From positions 208,501-272,500 of the forward strand of contig JAQNBH010000251.1 in NCBI GenBank assembly GCA_028752905.1: a stretch of 64,000 nucleotides of DNA, read 5' to 3'. Every line of letters starts with the position of its first letter. Within the stretch, counting starts at the first letter, position 1. The position numbers were made by a program, and so were the translations under genes. Below are positions 10,319 through 22,992 of this stretch, piece by piece. This DNA comes from Cladorhizidae sp. MBARI D1340-BT2 (Eukaryota; Porifera; Demospongiae; Poecilosclerida; Cladorhizidae). The notes beneath the pieces are model-generated. The model was given only the letters and a program-made list of their open reading frames with translations, did not search any database and was not told the DNA's origin.

Positions 10319-11797
10319 CCTCTCTCTGTTCTCTCTCTTGATACCAAACATCCGTATATTCTGCATACTTCACAGTAATGGACTTGATAGAATCACAAGA
10401 TAGGTTTCTCTCTGCTCTCTCTTGATGCTAAATATGTTAGCTTCATGGATTCTCCAAACTTCATTGATATATAGCTATTAAGACAGGTCTCTCTCTGTGC
10501 TCTCTGTTGATACCAAAAACCCATTTATTATGCATACTTCACTGTAATGGACTTGATATGATTCGAATGATAGGTTTCATTATGTGTTCTCTATCTTGAT
10601 ATTTGCCCTAATTTGGTCTATATGTTTCTCATTTTCCCCCAAAAAATCTTGTTTTTTTGCCGTAAAGCTCATAACTGTTCTACACTTTACCCAAAAAAGA
10701 TAATTTTTATATCACCGGATAGCCCTTCTAATTATCTGTCTTTTGTACGTGCCAAAAGTTTGAGTACTCTAAGTATTAGCAAGTTATGGTGATTTGAAGT
10801 GGTAAGGTTTGCGATATTTCCTGGCGTTTTCCAGTTGCCAAAGCGGTGGCCTGCCAGTGAAAAACCACTACATTTATTGATAATCTGTTGACATGTTGCA
10901 GATAAGGGCCTTCTCTATCAGTTGACAAAATCTGGGACATGGTCTTGTTAATTAGGGCAGTTATGAATTGTACTCTTACTTGATGCTAAACATGTTAGCT
11001 TCGTAGATTATCCACACTTCACTGAATAGACTTGATGTATAGCTATTAAGATAGGACTCTCTAAGTGCTCTCTCTTGATACCAAACATCCATATATTCTG
11101 CACACTTCACTGTAATGGACTTGATATGATTCGAATGATAGGTTTCATTATGTGTTCTCTATCTTGATATTTGCCCTAATTTGGTCTATATGTTTCTCAT
11201 TTTCCCCCCAAAAATCTTGTTTTTTTGCCGTAAAGCTCATAACTTTTCTAAACTTTATCCAAAAAAGATAATTTTTATATCACCAGATAGCCCTTCTAAT
11301 TATCTTTCTTTTGTACGTGCCAAATTTTTGAGTACTCTAAGTATTAGCAAGTTATGGTGATTTGAAGTGGTAAGGTTTGCGATATTTCCTGGCGTTTTCC
11401 AGTTGCCAAAGCGGTGGCCTGCCAGTGAAAAACCACTACATTTATTGATAATCTGTTGATATGTTGCAGATAAGGGCCTTCTCTATCAGTTGACAAAATC
11501 TGGGACTTTGGTCTTGTTAATTAGGGCAGTTATGAATTGTACTCTTACTTGATGGTAAACATGTTAGCTTCGTAGATTATCCACACTTCACTGAATAGAG
11601 TTGATGTATAGCTATTAAGATAGGACTCTCTAAGTGCTCTCTCTTGATACCAAACATCCATATATTCTGCACACTTCACTGTAATGGACTTGCAAGATAG
11701 GTATCTCTCAGTGTTCTCTATCTTGTGCTAAACATGTTAGCTTCATAGATTCTCTACACTTCAATTAATAGACTTGATATATAGCTCTAAAGGTAGG
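10319..11797 (+). repeat. HOR unit 7, class [3,1] (1479 bp)
   Basis: K at 10596 and 11164. The second K has caccagatag (11281) and tatctttcttttg, shared with 27086 and 28751. Confidence 0.88.
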
Positions 11798-12893
11798 CCT
11801 CTCTCTGTTCTCTCTCTTGATACCAAACATCCGTATATTCTGCATACTTCACAGTAATGGACTTGATAGAATCACAAGATAGGTTTCTCTCTGCTCTCTC
11901 TTGATGCTAAATATGTTAGCTTCATGGATTCTCCAAACTTCATTGATATATAGCTATTAAGACAGGTCTCTCTCTGTGCTCTCTGTTGATACAAAAAAAA
12001 ACATTTATTATGCATACTTCACAGTAATGGACTTGATATGACTCGAATGATAGGTTTCTCTATGTGTTCTCTATCTTGATGCTAGACAGGTTAGCTTCAT
12101 AGATTCTCCACACTTCACTGAATAAACTTGATATATATCTATTAAGATTGGTCTCTCCCTGTGCTCTCTGTTGATATCAAACATCCATAATATTCTGCAA
12201 ACTTCACTGTAATGGACTTGATATGATTCGAATGATAGGTTTCATTATGTGTTCTCTATCTTGATATTTGCCCTAATTTGGTCTATATGTTTCTCATTTC
12301 CCCCCCAAAAATCTTGTTTTTTTGCCGTAAAGCTCATAACTGTTCTACACTTTACCCAAAAAAGATAATTTTTATATCACCGGATAGCCCTTCTAATTAT
12401 CTGTCTTTTGTATGTGCCAAAAGTTTGAGTACTCTAAGTATTAGCAAGTTATGGTGATTTGAAGTGGTAAGGTTTGCGATATTTCCTGGCGTTTTCCAGT
12501 TGCCAAAGCGGTGGCCTGCCAGTGAAAAACCACTACATTTATTGATAATCTGTTGACATGTTGCAGATAAGGGCCTTCTCTATCAGTTGACAAAATCTGG
12601 GACATGGTCTTGTTAATTAGGGCAGTTATGAATTGTACTCTTACTTGATGGTAAACATGTTAGCTTCGTAGATTATCCGCACTTCACTGAATAGAGTTGA
12701 TGTATAGCTATTAAGATAGGACTCTCTAAGTGCTCTCTCTTGATACCAAACATCCATATATTCTGCACACTTCACTGTAATGGACTTGCAAGATAGGTAT
12801 CTCTCAGTGTTCTCTATCTTGTGCTAAACATGTTAGCTTCATAGATTCTCTACACTTCAATTAATAGACTTGATATATAGCTCTAAAGGTAGG
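11798..12893 (+). repeat. HOR unit 8, class [4] (1096 bp)
   Basis: One K at 12261. B3 has an A9 run and ttcacagtaatgg. The post-K A monomer keeps a CpG (atccgcac, 12678). Confidence 0.88.
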
Positions 12894-13989
12894 CCTCTCT
12901 CTGTTCTCTCTCTTGATACCAAACATCCGTATATTCTGCATACTTCACAGTAATGGACTTGATAGAATCACAAGATAGGTTTCTCTCTGCTCTCTCTTGA
13001 TGCTAAATATGTTAGCTTCATGGATTCTCCAAACTTCATTGATATATAGCTATTAAGACAGGTCTCTCTCTGTGCTCTCTGTTGATACAAAAAAACACAT
13101 TTATTATGCATACTTCACAGTAATGGACTTGATATGACTCGAATGATAGGTTTCTCTATGTGTTCTCTATCTTGATGCTAGACAGGTTAGCTTCATAGAT
13201 TCTCCACACTTCACTGAATAAACTTGATATATATCTATTAAGATTGGTCTCTCCCTGTGCTCTCTGTTGATATCAAACATCCATAATATTCTGCAAACTT
13301 CACTGTAATGGACTTGATATGATTCGAATGATAGGTTTCATTATGTGTTCTCTATCTTGATATTTGCCCTAATTTGGTCTATATGTTTCTCATTTCCCCC
13401 CCAAAAATCTTGTTTTTTTGCCGTAAAGCTCATAACTGTTCTACACTTTACCCAAAAAAGATAATTTTTATATCACCGGATAGCCCTTCTAATTATCTGT
13501 CTTTTGTATGTGCCAAAAGTTTGAGTACTCTAAGTATTAGCAAGTTATGGTGATTTGAAGTGGTAAGGTTTGCGATATTTCCTGGCGTTTTCCAGTTGCC
13601 AAAGCGGTGGCCTGCCAGTGAAAAACCACTACATTTATTGATAATCTGTTGACATGTTGCAGATAAGGGCCTTCTCTATCAGTTGACAAAATCTGGGACA
13701 TGGTCTTGTTAATTAGGGCAGTTATGAATTGTACTCTTACTTGATGGTAAACATGTTAGCTTCGTAGATTATCCGCACTTCACTGAATAGAGTTGATGTA
13801 TAGCTATTAAGATAGGACTCTCTAAGTGCTCTCTCTTGATACCAAACATCCATATATTCTGCACACTTCACTGTAATGGACTTGCAAGATAGGTATCTCT
13901 CAGTGTTCTCTATCTTGTGCTAAACATGTTAGCTTCATAGATTCTCTACACTTCAATTAATAGACTTGATATATAGCTCTAAAGGTAGG
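12894..13989 (+). repeat. HOR unit 9, class [4] (1096 bp)
   Basis: One K at 13357. B3 reads A7-CAC, a marker shared with units at 29268 and 41978. Confidence 0.88.
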
Positions 13990-15083
13990 CCTCTCTCTGT
14001 TCTCTCTCTTGATACCAAACATCCGTATATTCTGCATACTTCACAGTAATGGACTTGATAGAATCACAAGATAGGTTTCTCTCTGCTCTCTCTTGATGCT
14101 AAATATGTTAGCTTCATGGATTCTCCAAACTTCATTGATATATAGCTATTAAGACAGGTCTCTCTCTGTGCTCTCTGTTGATACAAAAAAACCATTTATT
14201 ATGCATACTTCACTGTAATGGACTTGATATGACTCGAATGATAGGTTTCTCTATGTGTTCTCTATCTTGATGCTAGACAGGTTAGCTTCATAGATTCTCC
14301 ACACTTCACTGAATAAACTTGATATATATCTATTAAGATTGGTCTCTCCCTGTGCTCTCTGTTGATATCAAACATCCATAATATTCTGCAAACTTCACTG
14401 TAATGGACTTGCTATGATTCGAATGATAGGTTTCATTATGTGTTCTCTATCTTGATATTTGCCCTAATTTGGTCTATATGTTTCTCATTTTCCCCCAAAA
14501 AATCTTGTTTTTTTGCCGTAAAGCTCATAACTGTTCTATACTTTACCCAAAAAAGATAATTTTTATATCACCGGATAGCCCTTCTAATTATCTGTCTTTT
14601 GTACGTGCCAAAAGTTTGAGTACTCTAAGTATTAGCAAGTTATGGTGATTTGAAGTGGTAAGGTTTGCGATATTTCCTGGCGTTTTCCAGTTGCCAAAGC
14701 GGTGGCCTGCCAGTGAAAAACCACTACATTTATTGATAATCTGTTGACATGTTGCAGATAAGGGCCTTCTCTATCAGTTGACAAAATCTGGGACATGGTC
14801 TTGTTAATTAGGGCAGTTATGAATTGTACTCTTACTTGATGCTAAACATGTTAGCTTCGTAGATTATCCACACTTCACTGAATAGACTTGATGTAAAGCT
14901 ATTAAGATAGGACTCTCTAAGTGCTCTCTCTTGATACAAACATCCATATATTCTGCACACTTCACTGTAATGGACTTGCAAGATAGGTATCTCTCAGTGT
15001 TCTCTATCTTGTGCTAAACATGTTAGCTTCATAGATTCTCTACACTTCAATTAATAGACTTGATATATAGCTCTAAAGGTAGG
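13990..15083 (+). repeat. HOR unit 10, class [4] (1094 bp)
   Basis: One K at 14452, preceded by cttgctatgattcg and containing gttctatac. Counterparts at 30364 and 43074. Confidence 0.88.
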
Positions 15084-15994
15084 CCTCTCTCTGTTCTCTC
15101 TCTTGATACCAAACATCCGTATATTCTGCATACTTCACAGTAATGGACTTGATAGAATCACAAGATAGGTTTCTCTCTGCTCTCTCTTGATGCTAAATAT
15201 GTTAGCTTCATGGATTCTCCAAACTTCATTGATATATAGCTATTAAGACAGGTCTCTCTCTGTGCTCTCTGTTGATACCAAAAACCCATTTATTATGCAT
15301 ACTTCACTGTAATGGACTTGATATGATTCGAATGATAGGTTTCATTATGTGTTCTCTATCTTGATATTTGCCCTAATTTGGTCTATATGTTTCTCATTTT
15401 CCCCCAAAAAATCTTGTTTTTTTGCCGTAAAGCTCATAACTGTTCTACACTTTACCCAAAAAAGATAATTTTTATATCACCGGATAGCCCTTCTAATTAT
15501 CTGTCTTTTGTACGTGCCAAAAGTTTGAGTACTCTAAGTATTAGCAAGTTATGGTGATTTGAAGTGGTAAGGTTTGCGATATTTCCTGGCGTTTTCCAGT
15601 TGCCAAAGCGGTGGCCTGCCAGTGAAAAACCACTACATTTATTGATAATCTGTTGATATGTTGCAGATAAGGGCCTTCTCTATCAGTTGACAAAATCTGG
15701 GACTTTGGTCTTGTTAATTAGGGCAGTTATGAATTGTACTCTTACTTGATGGTAAACATGTTAGCTTCGTAGATTATCCACACTTCACTGAATAGAGTTG
15801 ATGTATAGCTATTAAGATAGGACTCTCTAAGTGCTCTCTCTTGATACCAAACATCCATATATTCTGCACACTTCACTGTAATGGACTTGCAAGATAGGTA
15901 TCTCTCAGTGTTCTCTATCTTGTGCTAAACATGTTAGCTTCATAGATTCTCTACACTTCAATTAATAGACTTGATATATAGCTCTAAAGGTAGG
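15084..15994 (+). repeat. HOR unit 11, class [3] (911 bp)
   Basis: One K at 15361, with gtacgtgccaaaag followed by the gatatgttg / gggacttt 3' state. Counterparts at 31458 and 44168. Confidence 0.88.
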
Positions 15995-17091
15995 CCTCTC
16001 TCTGTTCTCTCTCTTGATACCAAACATCCGTATATTCTGCATACTTCACAGTAATGGACTTGATAGAATCACAAGATAGGTTTCTCTCTGCTCTCTCTTG
16101 ATGCTAAATATGTTAGCTTCATGGATTCTCCAAACTTCATTGATATATAGCTATTAAGACAGGTCTCTGTCTGTGCTCTCTGTTGATACAAAAAAAAACA
16201 TTTATTATGCATACTTCACAGTAATGGACTTGATATGACTCGAATGATAGGTTTCTCTATGTGTTCTCTATCTTGATGCTAGACAGGTTAGCTTCATAGA
16301 TTCTCCACACTTCACTGAATAAACTTGATATATATCTATTAAGATTGGTCTCTCCCTGTGCTCTCTGTTGATATCAAACATCCATAATATTCTGCAAACT
16401 TCACTGTAATGGACTTGATATGATTCGAATGATAGGTTTCATTATGTGTTCTCTATCTTGATATTTGCCCTAATTTGGTCTATATGTTTCTCATTTTCCC
16501 CCAAAAAATCTTGTTTTTTTGCCGTAAAGCTCATAACTGTTCTACACTTTACCCAAAAAAGATAATTTTTATATCACCGGATAGCCCTTCTAATTATCTG
16601 TCTTTTGTACGTGCCAAAAGTTTGAGTACTCTAAGTATTAGCAAGTTATGGTGATTTGAAGTGGTAAGGTTTGCGATATTTCCTGGCGTTTTCCAGTTGC
16701 CAAAGCGGTGGCCTGCCAGTGAAAAACCACTACATTTATTGATAATCTGTTGATATGTTGCAGATAAGGGCCTTCTCTATCAGTTGACAAAATCTGGGAC
16801 TTTGGTCTTGTTAATTAGGGCAGTTATGAATTGTACTCTTACTTGATGGTAAACATGTTAGCTTCGTAGATTATCCACACTTCACTGAATAGAGTTGATG
16901 TATAGCTATTAAGATAGGACTCTCTAAGTGCTCTCTCTTGATACCAAACATCCATATATTCTGCACACTTCACTGTAATGGACTTGCAAGATAGGTATCT
17001 CTCAGTGTTCTCTATCTTGTGCTAAACATGTTAGCTTCATAGATTCTCTACACTTCAATTAATAGACTTGATATATAGCTCTAAAGGTAGG
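15995..17091 (+). repeat. HOR unit 12, class [4] (1097 bp)
   Basis: One K at 16458. Dimer 3 has the rare ctctgtctgtgc variant, shared with units at 17092, 32369, 33466 and 45079. Confidence 0.88.
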
Positions 17092-18187
17092 CCTCTCTCT
17101 GTTCTCTCTCTTGATACCAAACATCCGTATATTCTGCATACTTCACAGTAATGGACTTGATAGAATCACAAGATAGGTTTCTCTCTGCTCTCTCTTGATG
17201 CTAAATATGTTAGCTTCATGGATTCTCCAAACTTCATTGATATATAGCTATTAAGACAGGTCTCTGTCTGTGCTCTCTGTTGATACAAAAAAAAACATTT
17301 ATTATGCATACTTCACAGTAATGGACTTGATATGACTCGAATGATAGGTTTCTCTATGTGTTCTCTATCTTGATGCTAGACAGGTTAGCTTCATAGATTC
17401 TCCACACTTCACTGAATAAACTTGATATATATCTATTAAGATTGGTCTCTCCCTGTGCTCTCTGTTGATATCAAACATCCATAATATTCTGCAAACTTCA
17501 CTGTAATGGACTTGATATGATTCGAATGATAGGTTTCATTATGTGTTCTCTATCTTGATATTTGCCCTAATTTGGTCTATATGTTTCTCATTTCCCCCCC
17601 AAAAATCTTGTTTTTTTGCCGTAAAGCTCATAACTGTTCTACACTTTACCCAAAAAAGATAATTTTTATATCACCGGATAGCCCTTCTAATTATCTGTCT
17701 TTTCTACGTGCCAAAAGTTTGAGTACTCTAAGTATTAGCAAGTTATGGTGATTTGAAGTGGTAAGGTTTGCGATATTTCCTGGCGTTTTCCAGTTGCCAA
17801 AGCGGTGGCCTGCCAGTGAAAAACCACTACATTTATTGATAATCTGTTGACATGTTGCAGATAAGGGCCTTCTCTATCAGTTGACAAAATCTGGGACATG
17901 GTCTTGTTAATTAGGGCAGTTATGAATTGTACTCTTACTTGATGGTAAACATGTTAGCTTCGTAGATTATCCGCACTTCACTGAATAGAGTTGATGTATA
18001 GCTATTAAGATAGGACTCTCTAAGTGCTCTCTCTTGATACCAAACATCCATATATTCTGCACACTTCACTGTAATGGACTTGCAAGATAGGTATCTCTCA
18101 GTGTTCTCTATCTTGTGCTAAACATGTTAGCTTCATAGATTCTCTACACTTCAATTAATAGACTTGATATATAGCTCTAAAGGTAGG
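17092..18187 (+). repeat. HOR unit 13, class [4] (1096 bp)
   Basis: One K at 17555 with ttttctacgtgcc. Carries ctctgtctgtgc and atccgcac. Confidence 0.88.
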
Positions 18188-20417
18188 CCTCTCTCTGTTC
18201 TCTCTCTTGATACCAAACATCCGTATATTCTGCATACTTCACAGTAATGGACTTGATAGAATCACAAGATAGGTTTCTCTCTGCTCTCTCTTGATGCTAA
18301 ATATGTTAGCTTCATGGATTCTCCAAACTTCATTGATATATAGCTATTAAGACAGGTCTCTCTCTGTGCTCTCTGTTGATACAAAAAAAACATTTATTAT
18401 GCATACTTCACTGTAATGGACTTGATATGACTCGAATGATAGGTTTCTCTATGTGTTCTCTATCTTGATGCTAGACAGGTTAGCTTCATAGATTCTCCAC
18501 ACTTCACTGAATAAACTTGATATATATCTATTAAGATTGGTCTCTCCCTGTGCTCTCTGTTGATATCAAACATCCATAATATTCTGCAAACTTCACTGTA
18601 ATGGACTTGCTATGATTCGAATGATAGGTTTCATTATGTGTTCTCTATCTTGATATTTGCCCTAATTTGGTCTATATGTTTCTCATTTCCCCCCAAAAAA
18701 TCTTGTTTTTTTGCCGTAAAGCTCATAACTGTTCTACACTCTACCCAAAAAAGATAATTTTTATATCACCGGATAGCCCTTCTAATTATCTGTCTTTTGT
18801 ACGTGCCAAAAGTTTGAGTACTCTAAGTATTAGCAAGTTGTGGTGATTTGAAGTGGTAAGGTTTGCGATATTTCCTGGCGTTTTCCAGTTGCCAAAGCGG
18901 TGGCCTGCCAGTGAAAAACCACTACATTTATTGATAATCTGTTGACATGTTGCAGATAAGGGCCTTCTCTATCAGTTGACAAAATCTGGGACATGGTCTT
19001 GTTAATTAGGGCAGTTATGAATTGTACTCTTACTTGATGCTAAACATGTTAGCTTCGTAGATTATCCACACTTCACTGAATAGACTTGATGTAAAGCTAT
19101 TAAGATAGGACTCTCTAAGTGCTCTCTCTTGATACAAACATCCATATATTCTGCACACTTCACTGTAATGGACTTGATATGATTCGAATGATAGGTTTCA
19201 TTATGTGTTCTCTATCTTGATATTTGCCCTAATTTGGTCTATATGTTTCTCATTTTTCCCACAAAAATCTTTTTTTTTTGCCGTAAAGCTCATAACTGTT
19301 CTACACTTTACCCAAAAAATATAATTTTTATATCACCGGATAGCCCTTCTAATTATCTGTCTTTTGTACGTGCCAAAAGTTTGAGTACTCTAAGTATTAG
19401 CAAGTTATGGTGATTTGAAGTGGTAAGGTTTGCGATATTTCCTGGCGTTTTCCAGTTGCCAAAGCGGTGGCCTGCCAGTGAAAAACCACTACATTTATTG
19501 ATAATCTGTTGACATGTTGCAGATAAGGGCCTTCTCTATCAGTTGACAAAATCTGGGACATGGTCTTGTTAATTAGGGCAGTTATGAATTGTACTCTTAC
19601 TTGATGCTAAACATGTTAGCTTCGTAGATTATCCACACTTCACTGAATAGACTTGATGTAAAGCTATTAAGATAGGACTCTCTAAGTGCTCTCTCTTGAT
19701 ACAAACATCCATATATTCTGCACACTTCACTGTAATGGACTTGATATGATTCGAATGATAGGTTTCATTATGTGTTCTCTATCTTGATATTTGCCCTAAT
19801 TTGGTCTATATGTTTCTCATTTTCCCCCAAAAAATCTTGTTTTTTTGCCGTAAAGCTCATAACTTTTCTAAACTTTATCCAAAAAAGATAATTTTTATAT
19901 CATCGGATAGCCCTTCTAATTATCTGTCTTTTGTACGTGCCAAATTTTTGAGTACTCTAAGTATTAGCAAGTTATGTTGATTTGAAGTGGTAAGGTTTGC
20001 GATATTTCCTGGCGTTTTCCAGTTGCCAAAGCGGTGGCCTGCCAGTGAAAAACCACTACATTTATTGATAATCTGTTGACATGTTGCAGATAAGGGCCTT
20101 CTCTATCAGTTGACAAAATCTGGGACTTTGGTCTTGTTAATTAGGGCAGTTATGAATTGTACTCTTACTTGATGCTAAACCTGTTAGCTTCGTAGATTAT
20201 CCACACTTCACTGAATAGACTTGATGTATAGCTATTAAGATAGGACTCTCTAAGTGCTCTCTCTTGATACCAAACATCCATATATTCTGCACACTTCACT
20301 GTAATGGACTTGCAAGATAGGTATCTCTCAGTGTTCTCTATCTTGTGCTAAACATGTTAGCTTCATAGATTCTCTACACTTCAATTAATAGACTTGATAT
20401 ATAGCTCTAAAGGTAGG
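18188..20417 (+). repeat. HOR unit 14, class [4,1,1] (2230 bp)
   Basis: K at 18650 (cactctaccc, caagttgtgg), 19217 (T10 run, aaaaaatataa) and 19784 (private gttatgttga). Counterpart of the unit at 34562. Confidence 0.88.
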
Positions 20418-21896
20418 CCTCTCTCTGTTCTCTCTCTTGATACCAAACATCCGTATATTCTGCATACTTCACAGTAATGGACTTGATAGAATCACAAGAT
20501 AGGTTTCTCTCTGCTCTCTCTTGATGCTAAATATGTTAGCTTCATGGATTCTCCAAACTAACTTGATATATATCTATTAAGATTGGTCTCTCCCTGTGCT
20601 CTCTGTTGATATCAAACATCCATAATATTCTGCAAACTTCACTGTAATGGACTTGATATGATTCGAATGATAGGTTTCATTATGTGTTCTCTATCTTGAT
20701 ATTTGCCCTAATTTGGTCTATATGTTTCTCATTTTCCCCCAAAAAATCTTGTTTTTTTGCCGTAAAGCTCATAACTGTTCTACACTTTACCCAAAAAAGA
20801 TAATTTTTATATCACCGGATAGCCCTTCTAATTATCTGTCTTTTGTATGTGCCAAAAGTTTGAGTACTCTAAGTATTAGCAAGTTATGGTGATTTGAAGT
20901 GGTAAGGTTTGCGATATTTCCTGGCGTTTTCCAGTTGCCAAAGCGGTGGCCTGCCAGTGAAAAACCACTACATTTATTGATAATCTGTTGACATGTTGCA
21001 GATAAGGGCCTTCTCTATCAGTTGACAAAATCTGGGACATGGTCTTGTTAATTAGGGCAGTTATGAATTGTACTCTTACTTGATGCTAAACATGTTAGCT
21101 TCGTAGATTATCCACACTTCACTGAATAGACTTGATGTAAAGCTATTAACATAGGACTCTCTAAGTGCTCTCTCTTGATACAAACATCCATATATTCTGC
21201 ACACTTCACTGTAATGGACTTGATATGATTCGAATGATAGGTTTCATTATGTGTTCTCTATCTTGATATTTGCCCTAATTTGGTCTATATGTTTCTCATT
21301 TTCCCCCCAAAAATCTTGTTTTTTTGCCGTAAAGCTCATAACTTTTCTAAACTTTATCCAAAAAAGATAATTTTTATATCATCGGATAGCCCTTCTAATT
21401 ATCTGTCTTTTGTACGTGCCAAATTTTTGAGTACTCTAAGTATTAGCAAGTTATGGTGATTTGAAGTGGTAAGGTTTGCGATATTTCCTGGCGTTTTCCA
21501 GTTGCCAAAGCGGTGGCCTGCCAGTGAAAAACCACTACATTTATTGATAATCTGTTGATATGTTGCAGATAAGGGCCTTCTCTATCAGTTGACAAAATCT
21601 GGGACTTTGGTCTTGTTAATTAGGGCAGTTATGAATTGTACTCTTACTTGATGGTAAACATGTTAGCTTCGTAGATTATCCACACTTCACTGAATAGAGT
21701 TGATGTATAGCTATTAAGATAGGACTCTCTAAGTGCTCTCTCTTGATACCAAACATCCATATATTCTGCACACTTCACTGTAATGGACTTGCAAGATAGG
21801 TATCTCTCAGTGTTCTCTATCTTGTGCTAAACATGTTAGCTTCATAGATTCTCTACACTTCAATTAATAGACTTGATATATAGCTCTAAAGGTAGG
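20418..21896 (+). repeat. HOR unit 15, class [3,1] by a chimeric junction (1479 bp)
   Basis: K at 20696 and 21263. The A monomer jumps from ctccaaact to aacttgatatatatc at about 20558, joining the head of a [3]-type unit to dimer 4 of a [4,1] unit. The break is not in exact register, since about 9-10 bases (tcactgaat) are missing. It marks the S1/S2 boundary. Confidence 0.85.
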
Positions 21897-22992
21897 CCTC
21901 TCTCTGTTCTCTCTCTTGATACCAAACATCCGTATATTCTGCATACTTCACAGTAATGGACTTGATAGAATCACAAGATAGGTTTCTCTCTGCTCTCTCT
22001 TGATGCTAAATATGTTAGCTTCATGGATTCTCCAAACTTCATTGATATATAGCTATTAAGACAGGTCTCTCTCTGTGCTCTCTGTTGATACAAAAAAAAC
22101 ATTTATTATGCATACTTCACTGTAATGGACTTGATATGACTCGAATGATAGGTTTCTCTATGTGTTCTCTATCTTGATGCTAGACAGGTTAGCTTCATAG
22201 ATTCTCCACACTTCACTGAATAAACTTGATATATATCTATTAAGATTGGTCTCTCCCTGTGCTCTCTGTTGATATCAAACATCCATAATATTCTGCAAAC
22301 TTCACTGTAATGGACTTGATATGATTCGAATGATAGGTTTCATTATGTGTTCTCTATCTTGATATTTGCCCTAATTTGGTCTATATGTTTCTCATTTTCC
22401 CCCAAAAAATCTTGTTTTTTTGCCGTAAAGCTCATAACTGTTCTACACTTTACCCAAAAAAGATAATTTTTATATCACCGGATAGCCCTTCTAATTATCT
22501 GTCTTTTGTACGTGCCAAATTTTTGAGTACTCTAAGTATTAGCAAGTTATGGTGATTTGAAGTGGTAAGGTTTGCGATATTTCCTGGCGTTTTCCAGTTG
22601 CCAAAGCGGTGGCCTGCCAGTGAAAAACCACTACATTTATTGATAATCTGTTGATATGTTGCAGATAAGGGCCTTCTCTATCAGTTGACAAAATCTGGGA
22701 CTTTGGTCTTGTTAATTAGGGCAGTTATGAATTGTACTCTTACTTGATGCTAAACATGTTAGCTTCGTAGATTATCCACACTTCACTGAATAGACTTGAT
22801 GTATAGCTATTAAGATAGGACTCTCTAAGTGCTCTCTCTTGATACCAAACATCCATATATTCTGCACACTTCACTGTAATGGACTTGCAAGATAGGTATC
22901 TCTCAGTGTTCTCTATCTTGAGCTAAACATGTTAGGTTCATAGATTCTCTACACTTCAATTAATAGACTTGATATATAGCTCTAAAGGTAGG
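21897..22992 (+). repeat. HOR unit 16, class [4] (1096 bp)
   Basis: One K at 22359. Copy of the unit at 6083, including ttgagctaaac at 22919. Confidence 0.88.

Larger units (their letters stand above)
4745..20557 (+). repeat. Super-repeat S1 (about 15.8 kb)
   Basis: The unit order 1663, 1096, 2230, 910, 1479, 1096, 1096, 1094, 911, 1097, 1096, 2230 is repeated from 20558. Rare variants recur at fixed offsets: atagtcctt at 8331 and 24145 (15814), gttctatac near 14535 and 30909 (16374), ttttctacg near 17703 and 34077 (16374). Confidence 0.85.
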
